DNA of 64,000 bases from Yponomeuta sedellus (taxonomy: Eukaryota; Arthropoda; Insecta; Lepidoptera; Yponomeutidae). Positions 41,286-52,908 of this stretch are shown here, in pieces. The position numbers were made by a program, and so were the translations under genes. The DNA lies in assembly GCA_934045075.1 (NCBI GenBank), contig OW203737.1, positions 454,001-518,000 of the forward strand. Reading direction: 5' to 3'. Position 1 is the stretch's first letter, and each line of letters opens with the position of its first letter. Below the pieces are notes generated by a model that was not told the origin of the DNA, ran no database searches, and saw only the letters and a list, made by a program, of their open reading frames with translations.

Positions 41286-41599
41286 TTTATCAGCGATATG
41301 AAATTTTCATTTAAACCCAACAAAAACAAAACACTAACGTACCTATATAAGAGAAAAATATTAGCGGCCAGTATTTAAAAAAAGAACGAATTTGACCATG
41401 GAGGTCCGACATTGCGTTTAAAATTAGTGTAATCCCAGATTCCGCATACTTATGTAGCAGCCTATGTAGTTAACATGAATTTTCGGGAACGACTGCCGTG
41501 TTTTAGGAATTTCAAATTCGTGACTCTATGGACTCAGCTTGTTCTCAACATTCTTTGGTACCACCATTTCTCTAATGCCTTTATATGGAGGGGTCCATA
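41286..41599. other. Intergenic, unassigned
   Basis: It may contain the 5' terminal region of the mariner; no clear terminal repeat was identified. Confidence 0.35.
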
Positions 41600-42135
41600 T
41601 CGATATCAACCCTTGTACATTCCCACTGCTGGGGCACTGGTCTCTTCCTGCATCGCAGGAAGGTCAGAGTGCTTAGTGCGAGTTTTTTAACTACTCGATC
41701 GCGTTAACGTAAACTCATATTTCTATGGCATCGAGGAAGCGCCATCTAGCGACAAGTATGGAAATTAAAATTGCTGAGTGCGAGTTGTAATGGTTTACGT
41801 TGAGAAGTGAACAAGTTTACCAGCCAAAACACGAATGAACGCGAGTGCGAGTTGTACTGTGACAGAGCGTTTTGCCAGTTCGAACGGTTAACTTACTCAT
41901 ACTCACTACTCAATGCTCGATTAACGCGGTAGTAAAGTTATTCGATTTGATCTGTCAAACTCGCACTAAGCACTCCGGCCATACTCCACCACGGTGGCCA
42001 AGTCCGGGTTGGTGTATGATAATAAGTCTGTGACGGGCCTTATTGTCAGAAGTTATCAAGCTGCCCATAAGGCCTTTAACGTGGCTTAACGACTGCCATT
42101 ACATGAAAGCCGGCACCAACGGCTTAACCCTCGTG
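41600..42135 (-). mobile_element. 5S-derived SINE interrupted by a MITE
   Basis: 41600-41667 (ATCAACCCTTGTACATTCCC ... CATCGCAGGAAGGTC) and 41975-42135 (GGCCATACTCCACCACGG ... CACCAACGGCTTAACC) are consecutive parts of one family A copy, separated by the element at 41668-41974. The 5S head is absent (5' truncated). Confidence 0.8.
41668..41974. mobile_element. MITE with AGTGCTTAGTGCGAGTTT termini
   Basis: Ends AGTGCTTAGTGCGAGTTT and AAACTCGCACTAAGCACT are perfect inverted repeats of 18 bp. Variants of GAGTGCGAGTTGTA recur internally near 41775 and 41840. No clear target duplication. Confidence 0.82.
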
Positions 42136-42829
42136 GTCCCGTTATACGTCATCACTCATCAACAATTAAAAGCAGAAAGTATTAGACGCTCATATAAAGG
42201 AAGAAGTGCTCTGCTTTTAGGCTCGCACAAGGAGGACCTTTGGGGCTTCTTTGGAATAAATGTTTGAGAAAAAGTATTAGGGTCTAATGAAATCGCAAGA
42301 CATGGGAAAACATCACTTTTTTTGTACTTTAGACTCTGAGCCAAATTCGATAACGAATGGCGATAAACAAACCGTTGCTAGGCAACGACTTGTTTACACC
42401 TAAACGGCAGGTGATAACAACCTTTTCTAGAAATCGTTTTCATACAAATAATAATTGTAACTCCCTTATTCTAGTCTTACACTAGCTTATATATAATAAT
42501 CCTACGTGCCTTGGGAGGAGTTGTCTATATTTCAGATACGTGAAGGCATGTGGCGTGATGATGTTATTTGCCTATCACAATATGACAACACTGAAATATG
42601 AAATATGAAACACAGATTTAACAAACATCTACGCGAGCCATGCCGCATGATTTTCCTAATAGAGTTAAGCGCGTTTAAGCAAAAAACTAATAAGTACCTA
42701 TAGCTGCTACTATGAAAATGAGTAGATTGGGACCTACTGCAAATATTGCAATAAAAGAAAGTTCTTTGTATATATTTTTATTCATATGTTCACACTAATC
42801 ATCACTGTCACTGGCCAAAGAGGAGGATG
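42136..42829. other. Intergenic, repeat-like edges
   Basis: 42268-42305 (GAGAAAAAGTATTAGGGTCT) matches 45316-45352, so part of this stretch is an old dispersed element. The rest shows no feature. Confidence 0.4.
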
Positions 42830-43110
42830 AATTTGTGTCTCCGGAGACTTGAATTATAAATTTATCAATGACATTATCCATTACACCATCAAATTCGGCG
42901 TTTTCTTCTCTTCTTTAATTAAGTGTTCAACACAACCATGTTGCAATGCTGCTGGAGTAATTTTACTTATTGCCTCATCTAACAGGACCTTTATTTAATT
43001 CAGCCATTTAAAAAGTTTTATATTTTGCAGCAACATGGCCTTTTACTTGCCCCCATATCATTTCTATCGGATTTAATTCACAATGATATGGGGGCAATGT
43101 ATATTTTTGT
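42830..43110 (-). pseudogene. DDE-type (Tc1-like) transposase C-terminal relic
   Basis: Minus strand from about 43095: LPPYHCELNPIEMIWGQVKG then HVAAKYKTF and a stop, with the next codons MAELNK followed by a frame change and an acidic Ser-rich end (SGDTNSSSSLASDSDD). The ELNPIEMIWG block carries the third acidic catalytic residue of DDE_3-type transposases. Only the C-terminal part remains and it is disabled. Confidence 0.7.
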
Positions 43111-44890
43111 CTTGTGCCATTTTTGTCACACATATATGCTATATACTTATGCCATATACACGTATTGACAAACAACTAAACTTCACTTGTTGGCATAAAC
43201 TAAATTTCCCAAAATGTTTGGCACACCTGAATTTCATCCATGTTTCTTTTTCTGTAGGGCTGTCGCGTAAAATTAATGTCGAATTTTTTAATGTTTTTCG
43301 AAATAACAAGGTAATATGCATGTTATTTGAGTGATTCTAGTTAAATATGCTGCAATATGAATTGTTAATAAATAGTTAGCAAGTAAAAGGCTATAATCGT
43401 GTAAACAATAGAAGATTTGTAAAACGTGAGTTGTGATAACCCTAAATTGGTTTGTTTACCTCTATTCTTTATCGAGTTTGGCAGAACTGTAATTTTGGAT
43501 GTCAAAGGAGAGCTGCGCGGGGGCTCACTAGGGATGCAGAGATCGCGCCACCATAGATGGAACCACGAGAAAACACCCAGATTTCCCACGCTAAGGTCCT
43601 ATTGTATTATATTGTAATATGACCGAAATTTCTTGACCCTAGGACTTTCTTCATGGATGCACTGGTTTAGCCCTTATATTAGGTAGGTAGAATTTGTCGA
43701 CATCGGCTGGTTGCCGTTATCAATAAGAAATCTATAATATAAAAATGAATCACTGAATGTGTTGGTAAGCGTAAATCTCGAGAACCTGATGAAAATGGTA
43801 AAAACACAAAAATACGCTGATGACGTCACACCATGGCTCTCAGTGAACATGCCTGTGCCACGATAAAAAAAAAGTCAATTTCAAGATCTAAAAATTACTT
43901 TGTGTGTATTTAGTAATTATTCGATACGAAATGATGGGCGATGATGTGACAACTTGGAAACCAATGAAACTGCAGTATTGCTTCGTGAACAGATTGAACA
44001 AAATTGAGTAGAGAGAAATAAATTTAACACTAGTTTGTTTACGTTACGCAAGGCAAGCCACACAACATAAGTATAAGGGTTACCATACTTTATACTTACC
44101 ATTATAAATAACCTTGAAAAAGTAGCTACAAAAGTAACAAACTGGCAGCAAAAACACTCCGAACGCAGATAAAGGCTTTGCCAACACAAAGTGCATTTAA
44201 AAAAAGGAATAATTACATACATAAGGGATGATGAATTGAACTAAGCTGATTTAATTGTATGAAAGAAAAACATATTTGCAGATGTAAAAAAAAATACAGA
44301 AACTGTTTTTTAACATGGCCCTGGCAATACTAAAATGACATTTGTTTGTAACTATGTTTTTTTTTATATTAGGCAAAAGAAAACATATTGTGAGCCTCGT
44401 TGTTTCGTCACTTCCGGTAAAAATATTTTAAACCTTAAAATTTAAAAAATATAAGAAAACGTGGGTTTTTCAGAAAATAAAAAAATTTGTGTCGTTTTAT
44501 TCTGTATGTAGTTTCCTTTAAGACAATAAAATACGTATGCTAAAAAAATGAAGTGTTGTCAATTACGGGCTCAGATTGATATAAATAAAAAAACTTGAAG
44601 GTCAATTGACTGAACGTTGGGCCACTGTGTAATCAGGGATGGGCCACGGTACGCCACGATCTTTTGAATTGTGTCCAAAAAACCGACAACTGTCCGATTG
44701 CGCGCCACGATAGGTAATAAAATTGTCCGCCACTGCACACCATTACCCCGAGTACACAATGGCAATGGCGAGCAGTGGCGACTGTGTACTGGAGCCATAA
44801 GCCATCGACAAACAGAAATGTAGATTGACCGTGTTTGACGAGCGAAGAAGCGCGCGGTTCTGTGGCGTGCCGATCGGCACACCCCGGAAT
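43111..44890. other. Intergenic, mostly unassigned
   Basis: 43733-43790 is an inverted fragment of repeat F (GAATGTGTTGGTAAGCGTAA). Open frames at 43917-44222 and 44571-44882 (minus) have no recognised domain. 44640-44880 is less AT-rich and may be an older element. Confidence 0.4.
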
Positions 44891-45286
44891 GAGGGATTTT
44901 TCTGACAGTTATTAAAAAAAAAATTTTCTAAAAGCTACAATGAGATGGCGCTGAATCGCAAGGGTTTACCTTTTTTTGTTTGTTATTGCTTGCCACAGGT
45001 AAAAACTTTATTGCTGTTTTGCGATTTCATCGACTAGAAGGAATCTAATCTGTGATCAACTGATCAACGTCAACTGATCAACCATGATTTTAGCACGAAA
45101 ATCAACTAACAATAGTGCAAGAGCAAAAGAAAAAGAGGGAGGAAATTCCACGTGATCTGTGGACTGTGGACCACAGAATAAACTGGAAAGTGGCTTATCC
45201 TATTAAAAAAACAAAAACCCTTACTTGAAAACGCCATCTACTGACAAATTAGGAACTACTTTTCTTAGCTGTCAGAAAAATCCCTC
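44891..45286. mobile_element. MITE with GAGGGATTTTTCTGACAG termini
   Basis: GAGGGATTTTTCTGACAG (44891-44908) and CTGTCAGAAAAATCCCTC (45269-45286) are perfect 18-bp inverted ends. The flanks share CCGATCGGCACAC on both sides, separated from the left end by CCCGGAAT, so a longer flanking duplication may be present. Internal TGATCAAC motifs repeat at about 45053-45083. Confidence 0.8.
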
Positions 45287-45350
45287 ACCGATCGGCACAC
45301 GCAGAATTTCACAGAGAAAAAGTATTAGGCTCTCATGAAAGCGCAAGATA

Positions 45351-45614
45351 TATCGCACCCTCAGAACGAAAGAGGCCTAAGTCAAAAATTAGTGAAATTG
45401 AGTTACAATCATAGTCACAAAAATGCATGCCGTGGACGGAAGATTCGCTATGCTCTTTTTTTACAATAAGTGCCTTTGTTTTACTATTCATCGGATAGAA
45501 ATAGCATACCTTTTTATGTCTCTCTATGATTGTTAGGTACTCAATTTTTTGAGATTTTTTTGAGTATTTAAACTATTTTTTGACTTAGGCCTCTTTCGTT
45601 CTGAGGGTGCGATA
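45351..45614. mobile_element. 264-bp MITE, family K copy 1
   Basis: Inverted ends of about 38 bp: TATCGCACCCTCAGAACGAA ... GGCCTAAGTCAAAAA and its complement ending GAGGGTGCGATA. The second copy at 60261-60523 is the same element in the opposite internal orientation. Confidence 0.85.
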
Positions 45615-45885
45615 TTATAAGACAAAGTTTTAACGTGTAATGTTTTATTCTTCTTGCCTATAAAAATTATAGCAATGATCTGGGCTCATTTAAGCCCAGA
45701 CCATTTATTATTTATTTATGCATGAAATTCGATATTAGAATATTAATTCGATATTAATCCGACGACGTGGGCAAGTGTGGTAATTAAGCTCATACTCTGC
45801 CTCTCAGAGAAGGCCTCCAGTAGAACGTTTCTGAACGTCTCTGGCCTGTAGTAGAACGTTTATTATAGGATACATAAAAATGCAT

Positions 45886-47375
45886 ATGAGAGAGAGAGAG
45901 AGAGAGAGACATTTATTTGAAGCTACAAAGATACAATACACATAACACACATAACGATATTAAAATAATACAGACAAATAAGAAAAGAAAGAACAAAGAA
46001 AAATATTATATAACAAAAAATACGATATAAAACAAACATTTACAATTTAGAAGGGCATTGTATCTCCGCAGCCACAAACAGGTAGCTGACTCAGCATTTG
46101 CTGCAGGCTGGGCCTGCAACACTGATTTGCAGTCAGCACCTATTCTTCAATTTATACATAACGTATAGAATATACCTACATACAGATCTTACATAAAAAA
46201 TAATATTTATAAAACAATGTCAATAGTATAGAATATGCTGTGAAATATACTAAATATAGAATATCTAAGTAATAATGCACATAATATGATAATAAAAATA
46301 TGTAGCAATAAAAAAGTACATATTGGAATTATTAAAATAGCTTAATGTAATTAAAGTTAACATAACATAAAGGAGAAAAACCATATATATATATACTTAA
46401 AAGGCGAACTGCAGGGGGATTCGGTTAAGGAGGGTGTTTCCGCAGGGATAGCAGGCACATTTTCAGCTTTCGCTTAAATGTATTCCTACTAGTCACACTG
46501 CGGAGAGGGGGAGGGAGATCATTCCAACACTTAGACGCCGCAAACCTAAAACTTCCTCGAAACGCTGCGGTCCGGTACGCCGGCATGACAGCCCTCGCCC
46601 CATACCTTTGATCGCGTCCTGACCAATTGAGTTTATCGTAAAGGTAGGCGGGGGCTTTCCACCGGACGACACCGAACAGCAACGTTGCAAAGTGCAGCTG
46701 CCTACGCGCCTGCATGTTTAAGAGGCTTGCTTCGTCCAAGTATGGACTGACATGGGATCGAGGAGGGATGCGGAAACAAAAACGAGCGCAAGCGTTCTGA
46801 ACTCGTTGTATCAACCTCTGTATACGACCAAGAATGCAACCACCATAGACAACGTCACAGTAGTTCAACCTTGATAATATGAGTGATTCACATAGGTGGA
46901 TACGCAAATCCACACTAAGGTAATCACGCACATTATAAAGTACTTTTAGGCGATAGAAGCAGTTGCTCACCACTCCAGCGATGTGTTTCTCGAAGCGTAG
47001 CTCACCATCCATCAGAACGCCCAGGTTTTTAGCCTCTACCACCCGTTCTACGTGTTTGCCCCTGATGGCTACATTCTCGGTAGTCAGAGTTTCCAGTGTA
47101 CTACGAATTTGACATTTAGTACCAAGTACCATGTACTTGGACTTGCTTGGGTTAAGCACCAGACAGCTCCTGTCTGACCAGCTCGCAATCCGTTCAAGCT
47201 CGTCATTGATACAGCGTACACACTCCGCCGCACCATTAGGAGTGACGGAGGCATACAGCTGCACATCGTCAGCGTAGAGATGATAGCTACTACTCTTCAC
47301 ATTGTTGACGATGTCTGCACTATACAATGCAAAGAGCAGGGGCCCCAGGATTGATCCCTGCGGCACTCCCCGAGT
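45886..47375 (-). mobile_element. 5'-truncated LINE with GA tail
   Basis: The 3' end is marked by a (GA/TC) run at 45886-45909, a 3' untranslated stretch (45910-46424), then the reverse-transcriptase ORF. The 5' end is cut off at about 47375 where a palindrome begins. No endonuclease domain is left. Confidence 0.8.
46425..47375 (-). pseudogene. Reverse transcriptase, C-terminal two-thirds
   Basis: Non-LTR retrotransposon RT that copies its RNA at a nicked target. The open frame starts within SGVPQGSILGPLLFALY (finger/palm block), contains the catalytic YADD in YHLYADDVQLYASV, then LNPSKSKYMVLG, and NLGVLMDGELRF, followed by a long thumb and C-terminal region (LILSRLNYCDVVYGG; CWNDLPPPLRS; FKRKLKMCLLSL). 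About 313 codons are intact without a stop, so the insertion is relatively young, but the N-terminal half of the protein is missing. Clade assignment (CR1/jockey-like) is tentative. Confidence 0.88.
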
Positions 47376-47379
47376 CGAA

Positions 47380-47421
47380 TTTTTTTGAGAATGTACATAT
47401 CACGGTACATTCTCAAAAAAA
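47380..47421. repeat. 17-bp-arm palindrome at LINE truncation point
   Basis: TTTTTTTGAGAATGTAC (47380-47396) and GTACATTCTCAAAAAAA (47405-47421) flank the loop ATATCACG, exactly where the LINE ORF stops. Confidence 0.88.
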
Positions 47422-47919
47422 AACAGTTTTGACCATAAATAATAACCCGCTTCTTTATCTACAGGATTATGTCTGAAATGCGCAATTCTTAAGAGTGGAT
47501 TAGAATTTTTTCATTTATGATAAGTATGTAACTTTTATTTTCCAAAATTATTTGTTTCAAATACTGAACATATTTAGTTTAAAAAAAAAGGAAGTTTCGT
47601 TTTTATTGTACATTGTATTGACGTTGTTTGATAGCCAATGGCTATAACCATAAGTGTTATTTTGTGTTAAAACTATATTCCCGGCATTGCAGTGGTCCCT
47701 TGTAGTGCAAGTGAAGGTGCCACTGGATCGCATCATTACGAAGATGCAACGGCCAAAGTTTTTTTCATACAGGTACCCAGAATGCACGTTCTTTATTACC
47801 AACTCTAGAAAAATCATCACTTGAGTTGTTTTACGTTTTCCAAAATCGAAACTTGACCCGAACGTTATCTCTGTTTAACTAATAAACTAACAGTAAGCTA
47901 GCTACCCATGACCTTATGC
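47422..47919. other. Intergenic, AT-rich
   Basis: A tail segment of SINE C (GTGCCACTGGATCGCATCAT) lies at 47690-47765. Otherwise nothing recognised. Confidence 0.4.
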
Positions 47920-47927
47920 AATCCCAG

Positions 47928-48820
47928 GTGACCGTCAGGTCCGCTGGACAAAATGAGATATAGAAATCAAACCATGCGTATTATTTACTACCCATTTGCT
48001 ACTATTTACTACCTATCATAAAGTAGATTTATCAAAAGAATAAAGTGGCCAGCCATTCTGACGTCTGGTTGGCTGGCTACTTGGATTTTCATGTCATGTT
48101 AGTCAAGTGTTCACGATGTCATTGATATCAGTATTTACTACCTAGAGAAAACATTATTTTTACGATGATAAAAAGCTCGCATAAACCTTATTTAGGAAAA
48201 AATAAAACGCCTGTGCAAATGCTCATACCACCGGTGTTATTCATGGCTAAAATATTTCTGCAGGCGTTTAGTAGAAGTAGATTTTATATGAACTGTCTTG
48301 GGTTTTAGTTGAATTTGTGATACCATAATAAGTAGAGTTTTATGAAAATCGTTAGAAGACTGAATGAAGAATTTAGAAATATAAATAAGCATGAAGCATA
48401 ATTGGTTACAATACTTGGTCTAGAATCTACTAAGCGCCTGCGAAAATATTTTAGCCATTACCTTCATGGAGCACATAGGTGGTGTGAGAATTAGAGTACA
48501 GGCGTTTTAATGTTGTTATCTAAATAAGGTTTATGCGAGCTTTTTATCATCGTAAAAATAATGTTTTCTCTAGGTAGCAAAAAGGTAGTAAATACTGATA
48601 TCAATGACATCGTTATCACTTAACTAACATGACATGAAAATCCAAGTAGCCAGCCAAACCAGACGTCAGAATGGCTGGCCACTTTATTCTTTTGATAAAT
48701 TCGATACCGTAAAGGTAGCAAATACTTTATGATAGGTAGTAAATAGTAGCAAATGGGTAGTAAATAATACGCATGGTTTGATTTCTATATCTCATTTTGT
48801 CCAGCGGACCTGACGGTCAC
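47928..48820. mobile_element. 893-bp foldback element with 8-bp TSD
   Basis: Almost the entire element is two inverted arms (roughly 330-350 bp each) starting GTGACCGTCAGGTCCGCTGG and ending with its complement. It is flanked by an exact 8-bp duplication AATCCCAG (47920-47927, 48821-48828). Arms differ by small indels: the right arm has extra GGTAGCAAATA-type units, a TAGTAAATA motif that recurs in both arms. No coding capacity. The 8-bp duplication fits hAT or P-like transposases, but the ends are not the usual hAT CAG. Confidence 0.9.
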
Positions 48821-48884
48821 AATCCCAGTAGGTACTTTCTTTTCAAAAATGTAACAGTAAAACTGCCGCACTTAGCCTCATATA

Positions 48885-49106
48885 GTTGGGCCATTGTACG
48901 TAGCAAGCGCTGAGGTACGCTAACACCTCACTAGGGTTTCCTTACGATGTTTTCCTTCAGGTCAGCGAGTAGTAGGTATTGCTACTATAATTTCACAAAT
49001 GTACATAACTTAGAAAACAAAGTCATTGGTACCTACATGCCGGGGTTCGAACCCACGACCTCCCGATTGAGAAGCCGGCGTTCTACACCGCTCCGCTACC
49101 ACCGCT
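48885..49106 (-). mobile_element. tRNA-derived SINE C copy
   Basis: Minus strand head GAGCGGTGGTAGCGGAGCGG, B box GGTTCGAACCCCGG, then CATGTAGGTACCAATGAC and AAAACATCGTAAGGAAACCC. Similar to 24905-25242 but with a different anticodon region (CTTCTCAATCGGGAGG). Confidence 0.78.
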
Positions 49107-49107
49107 C

Positions 49108-49640
49108 TTAAAACCATGCATTCACTTAAGCGTATGCAAAAGCTCCTACCGTACTCCGCCAAAGTTGCGTTGGTCAACGCTTTGCTTTTCCTAGTCATTG
49201 ACTATGCAGATGTGTTATCCCGACGTCACTGAGTAACTTCTCGATAAATTAGATAGACTTCCCAACGTCTGTATTCGTTACATCTTTGGCCTTCGTAAAT
49301 ATGACCATGTTTCCCAGTTTCGCACTCAGATAAATTGGCTAAATATCCGCTCCCGCGGAATGCTCACATTGTGACTCTTCTTTACGGCATCTTACATGAC
49401 TTCTTCTCTCCCCAATACCTCCGCGAATGTTTCGTCTCTCGTGGCGCGTGGTGCAAAAACCTCCTTCTTGACATCCCCATGGTACGGCAGGCTATGCGAA
49501 TTCTTGCACTGTGACAGCAGTGCGCTTGTGGAACGCGCTGTCCCTATGCATACGCCAGGCCCAGTCAGTTGATGTGTAGAGTAGAATTATTTAAGAGTAG
49601 AATCCATAAGCACTACTTCGGACTTCAGAGTAATACTCCT
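49108..49640 (+). mobile_element. Decayed LINE RT C-terminal fragment
   Basis: Translation in shifting frames gives ALVNALLFLVIDYADVLSR, then HIVTLLYGILHDFFSPQYLR ECFVSRG-type and WNAL-like RT C-terminal sequence, ending near HKHYFGLQSNT. Several stops and frameshifts. It is in opposite orientation to the LINE that follows. Confidence 0.65.
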
Positions 49641-49689
49641 ATATAGGTATATTTTAACAATAATAATATTACTTTACTTATAAAATGTA

Positions 49690-51640
49690 TAAGTCTAAGT
49701 TTCAGAGGGTAGACAAGATACTCCTTTTATACTTTGCACAGCTATCAGAGAATATGTCAATGTTGTGAGACTTGGCTAGAGCGTTATGTTGCGATATGAG
49801 CCTTTGCAAAGCAGAAAAGTGACCAAGATTGCTCCTTGATGGTGTTCTTGCAAATGGCGTGTATCTTGAACGACGGGGCAGTTTATACCGAGTACTGAAC
49901 CTGATTTTGGACAGAAGTTGCGGGCAGTCAATTCTGTTATTAAGCAGTTTGAAAAGAAACATTTGGTTAAGCAGTTTTCTGCGGTCACAAAGGCTGTTTA
50001 ACTTGAAATATTTGAGACGGTCGTCATAGGAAGGAAGTTTTTTTGCTAATTTGCAACTAAAAGAAAGATGCCACAAAAATCGTTTTTGGACTTTTTCAAG
50101 CCGCTTGACGTTAATTTCATAGTGGGGTTCCAAAGGGTTCCAAACCATTTCGTACGAGCGAATAGCTATTTTAGTTGAAGCCATCTTAAATGCCTTGCAG
50201 TTTCTTAGGACAAACCCCAGCATCTTAAAACCTTTAGCCACCAATTTGTCGATGTGAATGTTGAACCGCAGTTTATTATCTAATTCTAGGCCAAGATCAC
50301 GAATTGAAGATACCTCAGCTAATTTATGTCCTTTAATATTGTATTGATAGGTGATGTCTGTATGGGCGCGAGAAAACCTAATCTGGAAACACTTTTTTAC
50401 ATTAAGAGACATTCTATTCATATCACACCACTCAGCAAGTCTATCAATGTCCTTCTGCATCCTGATATAATCATCAGTACTTTTAATTGGATTCATGATC
50501 TTTAGGTCGTCAGCAAACAAATAAAACTTAGTATGATGGAAGCACTGTACAATATCATTAATAAACATGTTAAAGAAAAGAGGGCCCAGGTGCGATCTTG
50601 GGGAACACCTGATTTATTCAAATAGGGATCAGATTTGTCACCACCACCACAGAAGTTCTCTCACTCAGGTAAGATGCACACCACTCCAGAAGGCTTCCGG
50701 AAATTCCATAGCTACTTAGTTTATGAATTAGGATGTTATGGTCAACTTTATCGAAAGCCTTGCTGAAGTCCGTGTACACCACATCAACTGGGACTTTTGC
50801 GTCCACTGAGGCAATAACGTCATCTACATATGATACCAAATTTGTAAGTGTAGAACGAGCTTTAAAAAATCCATGCTGATGAGGGGTGATGCTTGATTTG
50901 AAATGCCACGTAATTATGGGGACGATAAGTGATTCAAACAATTTTGCAAAAACATTTTAAAAAATAGATATAGGTCTATAGTTTTCTATGAAATTAGACT
51001 GACCAGCTTTAAATATCGGCACTAATAATGTCTCTTTCCAGACTTGTGGAAAATAACCAGACTTAAGAGAGGCGTTAAATATCACGCTTAATGGATTAGA
51101 AAGTTCTTTTGCACACATCGCCACAAATACCGATGGAATCCCATCAGGACCCGCGCCCTTAAAATGGTCAAGTTTTTCAAGAGCTCTTGGTACGCTATCA
51201 GAAGAGAGATGAACAGTTTCCAAGAAGTTGCTTGTATCGTTTTCAAACTGGGTGGATTATTAGAGAGATCAGGGGTGAATACAGATGAAAAATTTATTGC
51301 AAACAGGTTAGCGATCTCGTTTCTATTGCAAGCTTTACGGCCTCCTAGATGCATTTCAGCAGGGTAATTACTAGAGGAAGAGCGTTTATTTTTAATAAAA
51401 GACCAAAAAAGTTGAGGATTTAAAGAAATCGATGATTCAAGCCGCGACAAATATTTTTTGTAGCATTCAGACTCCAGCTTTTCACATCTTTTTTTTAAAA
51501 GTTGGTAAGTAATATTATCCAAAGGGTTATTGTATTTACGTATACGAATACGAACCTTGTATTTTTCTTTTTATAGATGGAAGATCATATTTAAACCAGG
51601 CAAGATATGACGTATTTTTTGATTTTGTAAGTAAAATACT
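49690..51640 (-). pseudogene. Non-LTR retrotransposon reverse transcriptase, frameshifted
   Basis: On the minus strand the frames, in order, encode an N-terminal linker (51522-51220: KKYLSRLESSISLNPQLFWS, IANLFAINFSSVF), the first RT blocks (51223-50957: KGAGPDGIPSVFV; FIENYRPIS), the A block with DFSKAFDKVDHNIL (50941-50618), a frameshift at the RSHLGPLFFNMF block near 50580, and then FYLFADDLKIM with the catalytic Asp pair and the full C-terminus (50568-49702). Upstream sequence (SNTSYLAWFKYDLPS-like) continues to about 51630 with further frame breaks. No endonuclease is left, so the copy is 5' truncated. It is a different lineage from the LINE at 46425-47375. Confidence 0.87.
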
Positions 51641-51644
51641 CATT

Positions 51645-51710
51645 AGTATTAAGCTCGCCGTTGTACAAATATGCTTATTGTGCAATAAATTATTTTCTAA
51701 TCTAATCTAT
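51645..51710 (+). mobile_element. LINE 3' tail fragment
   Basis: TAGTATTAAGCTCGCCGTTG ... TGTGCAATAAATTATTTTC, then TAATCTAATC repeats. The same end occurs at 8235-8295. Confidence 0.55.
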
Positions 51711-52182
51711 CCTACCTATTAATCCTACCTATTAATTCGTGGTCCAAAACTTGTCCCACCGAACTCGTGCTCCCTCCTAATTATATGATCCTTAATTACG
51801 TTACAAACATAAAGACAAGATTAATTTAAGTGTAATCTTTAATCACATTACGGCTGGTGTATAGCCCCTTCAATAAATTAAAAAGACAAGCACCTTACAT
51901 TTAGGTAAGTAATCACATCATATGCAATATCATATCTAGCCGAAAATACCTCATTATACTGGCACAAGCATATTCAAAAATGTTATTTTAAAATGGCACA
52001 TTGTTTTTATTATTTTTTTAATTATTTTTTATACAACACCAATGCATAAGTATAGGCATTAAAATATTATCAATTACATTATATAATTTTGACCCCGACA
52101 AAGCAGACTTCACAGTTCACGATTCTATATTAACAATCAACAATCTGGCTTGATTCTGCTTTATTATCAGAACATATTTATT
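51711..52182. other. Intergenic, AT-rich
   Basis: No recognisable feature. Confidence 0.4.
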
Positions 52183-52320
52183 TCAAAAACCTATTTAGAG
52201 GCTAAAAATTTCACCCATGCCGGGATTCGAACCCGCAACCTCTGGCTATCCGTGCCAAAGGTTGCGGGTTCTCTAAATAGGTTTTTAAATTTGTCCTTAG
52301 CACGGGTTAGTGCATTAAAA
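52183..52320 (-). mobile_element. SINE B copy with partial self-complementary end
   Basis: CCTATTTAGAGGCTAAAAAT, the B box CCGGGATTCGAACCCGC and ACCTCTGGCTATCCGTGCC match family B. It is followed by GGTTGCGGGTTCTCTAAATA, a second piece in the opposite orientation, so two partial copies face each other. Confidence 0.7.
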
Positions 52321-52710
52321 ATAGTATATTTCATTTCTGTCAACATAATTAGAAAACTTCTGTGCAATAGGTAGTTTTATAAATATCAATTAAAAGCACT
52401 TTAGATCATTTAATTTGGCAGTTTATGATTACTGTTCAGTAGATTACTTTAGCTATTTGTACTTGAAGTAATAATTTCCTGCAACCGCCATGTTGCGGTA
52501 CCTACATTTTGCACATTCATTTCTCATTTTTGGTTCACTTTCTACCTTACGGCGCTTCGGGGTGTTAACTATTATAAAAACACGTTTTTTTTCCAAAAAT
52601 TTGACATCAAAAATACCTATGTGGTAACATACAGCACGGCAACAAGAACCATCCTAAGTCATCCTAAGTCGTAGGTTATTGACTCTAGGTTCTACACTGT
52701 AGGCTCTAAA
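52321..52710. other. Intergenic, AT-rich
   Basis: No gene. A short direct repeat CATCCTAAGT occurs twice near 52650-52670. Confidence 0.4.
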
Positions 52711-52908
52711 GCCGCGTTTTCACGGTCTTAGTTGACTCGGACCGGGCGCGTCTTCTTAGTCAACTAAAACTGTAAGCAACTCGGATGCTAGTTTACACAC
52801 ATTTTAGTGGATATGGATTTATATTCATTTTTGAACGCGCTTTGTTGTCTGGTCAGCGGTTACTGTCAGGTAAAACTCTGTGAAAACTTGAAAAACTTTG
52901 CACCAGCT

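Noticed and set aside
43735..43800. Possible exon near ATGAATCACTGAATGTG
   Set aside because: It is an inverted fragment of repeat F.
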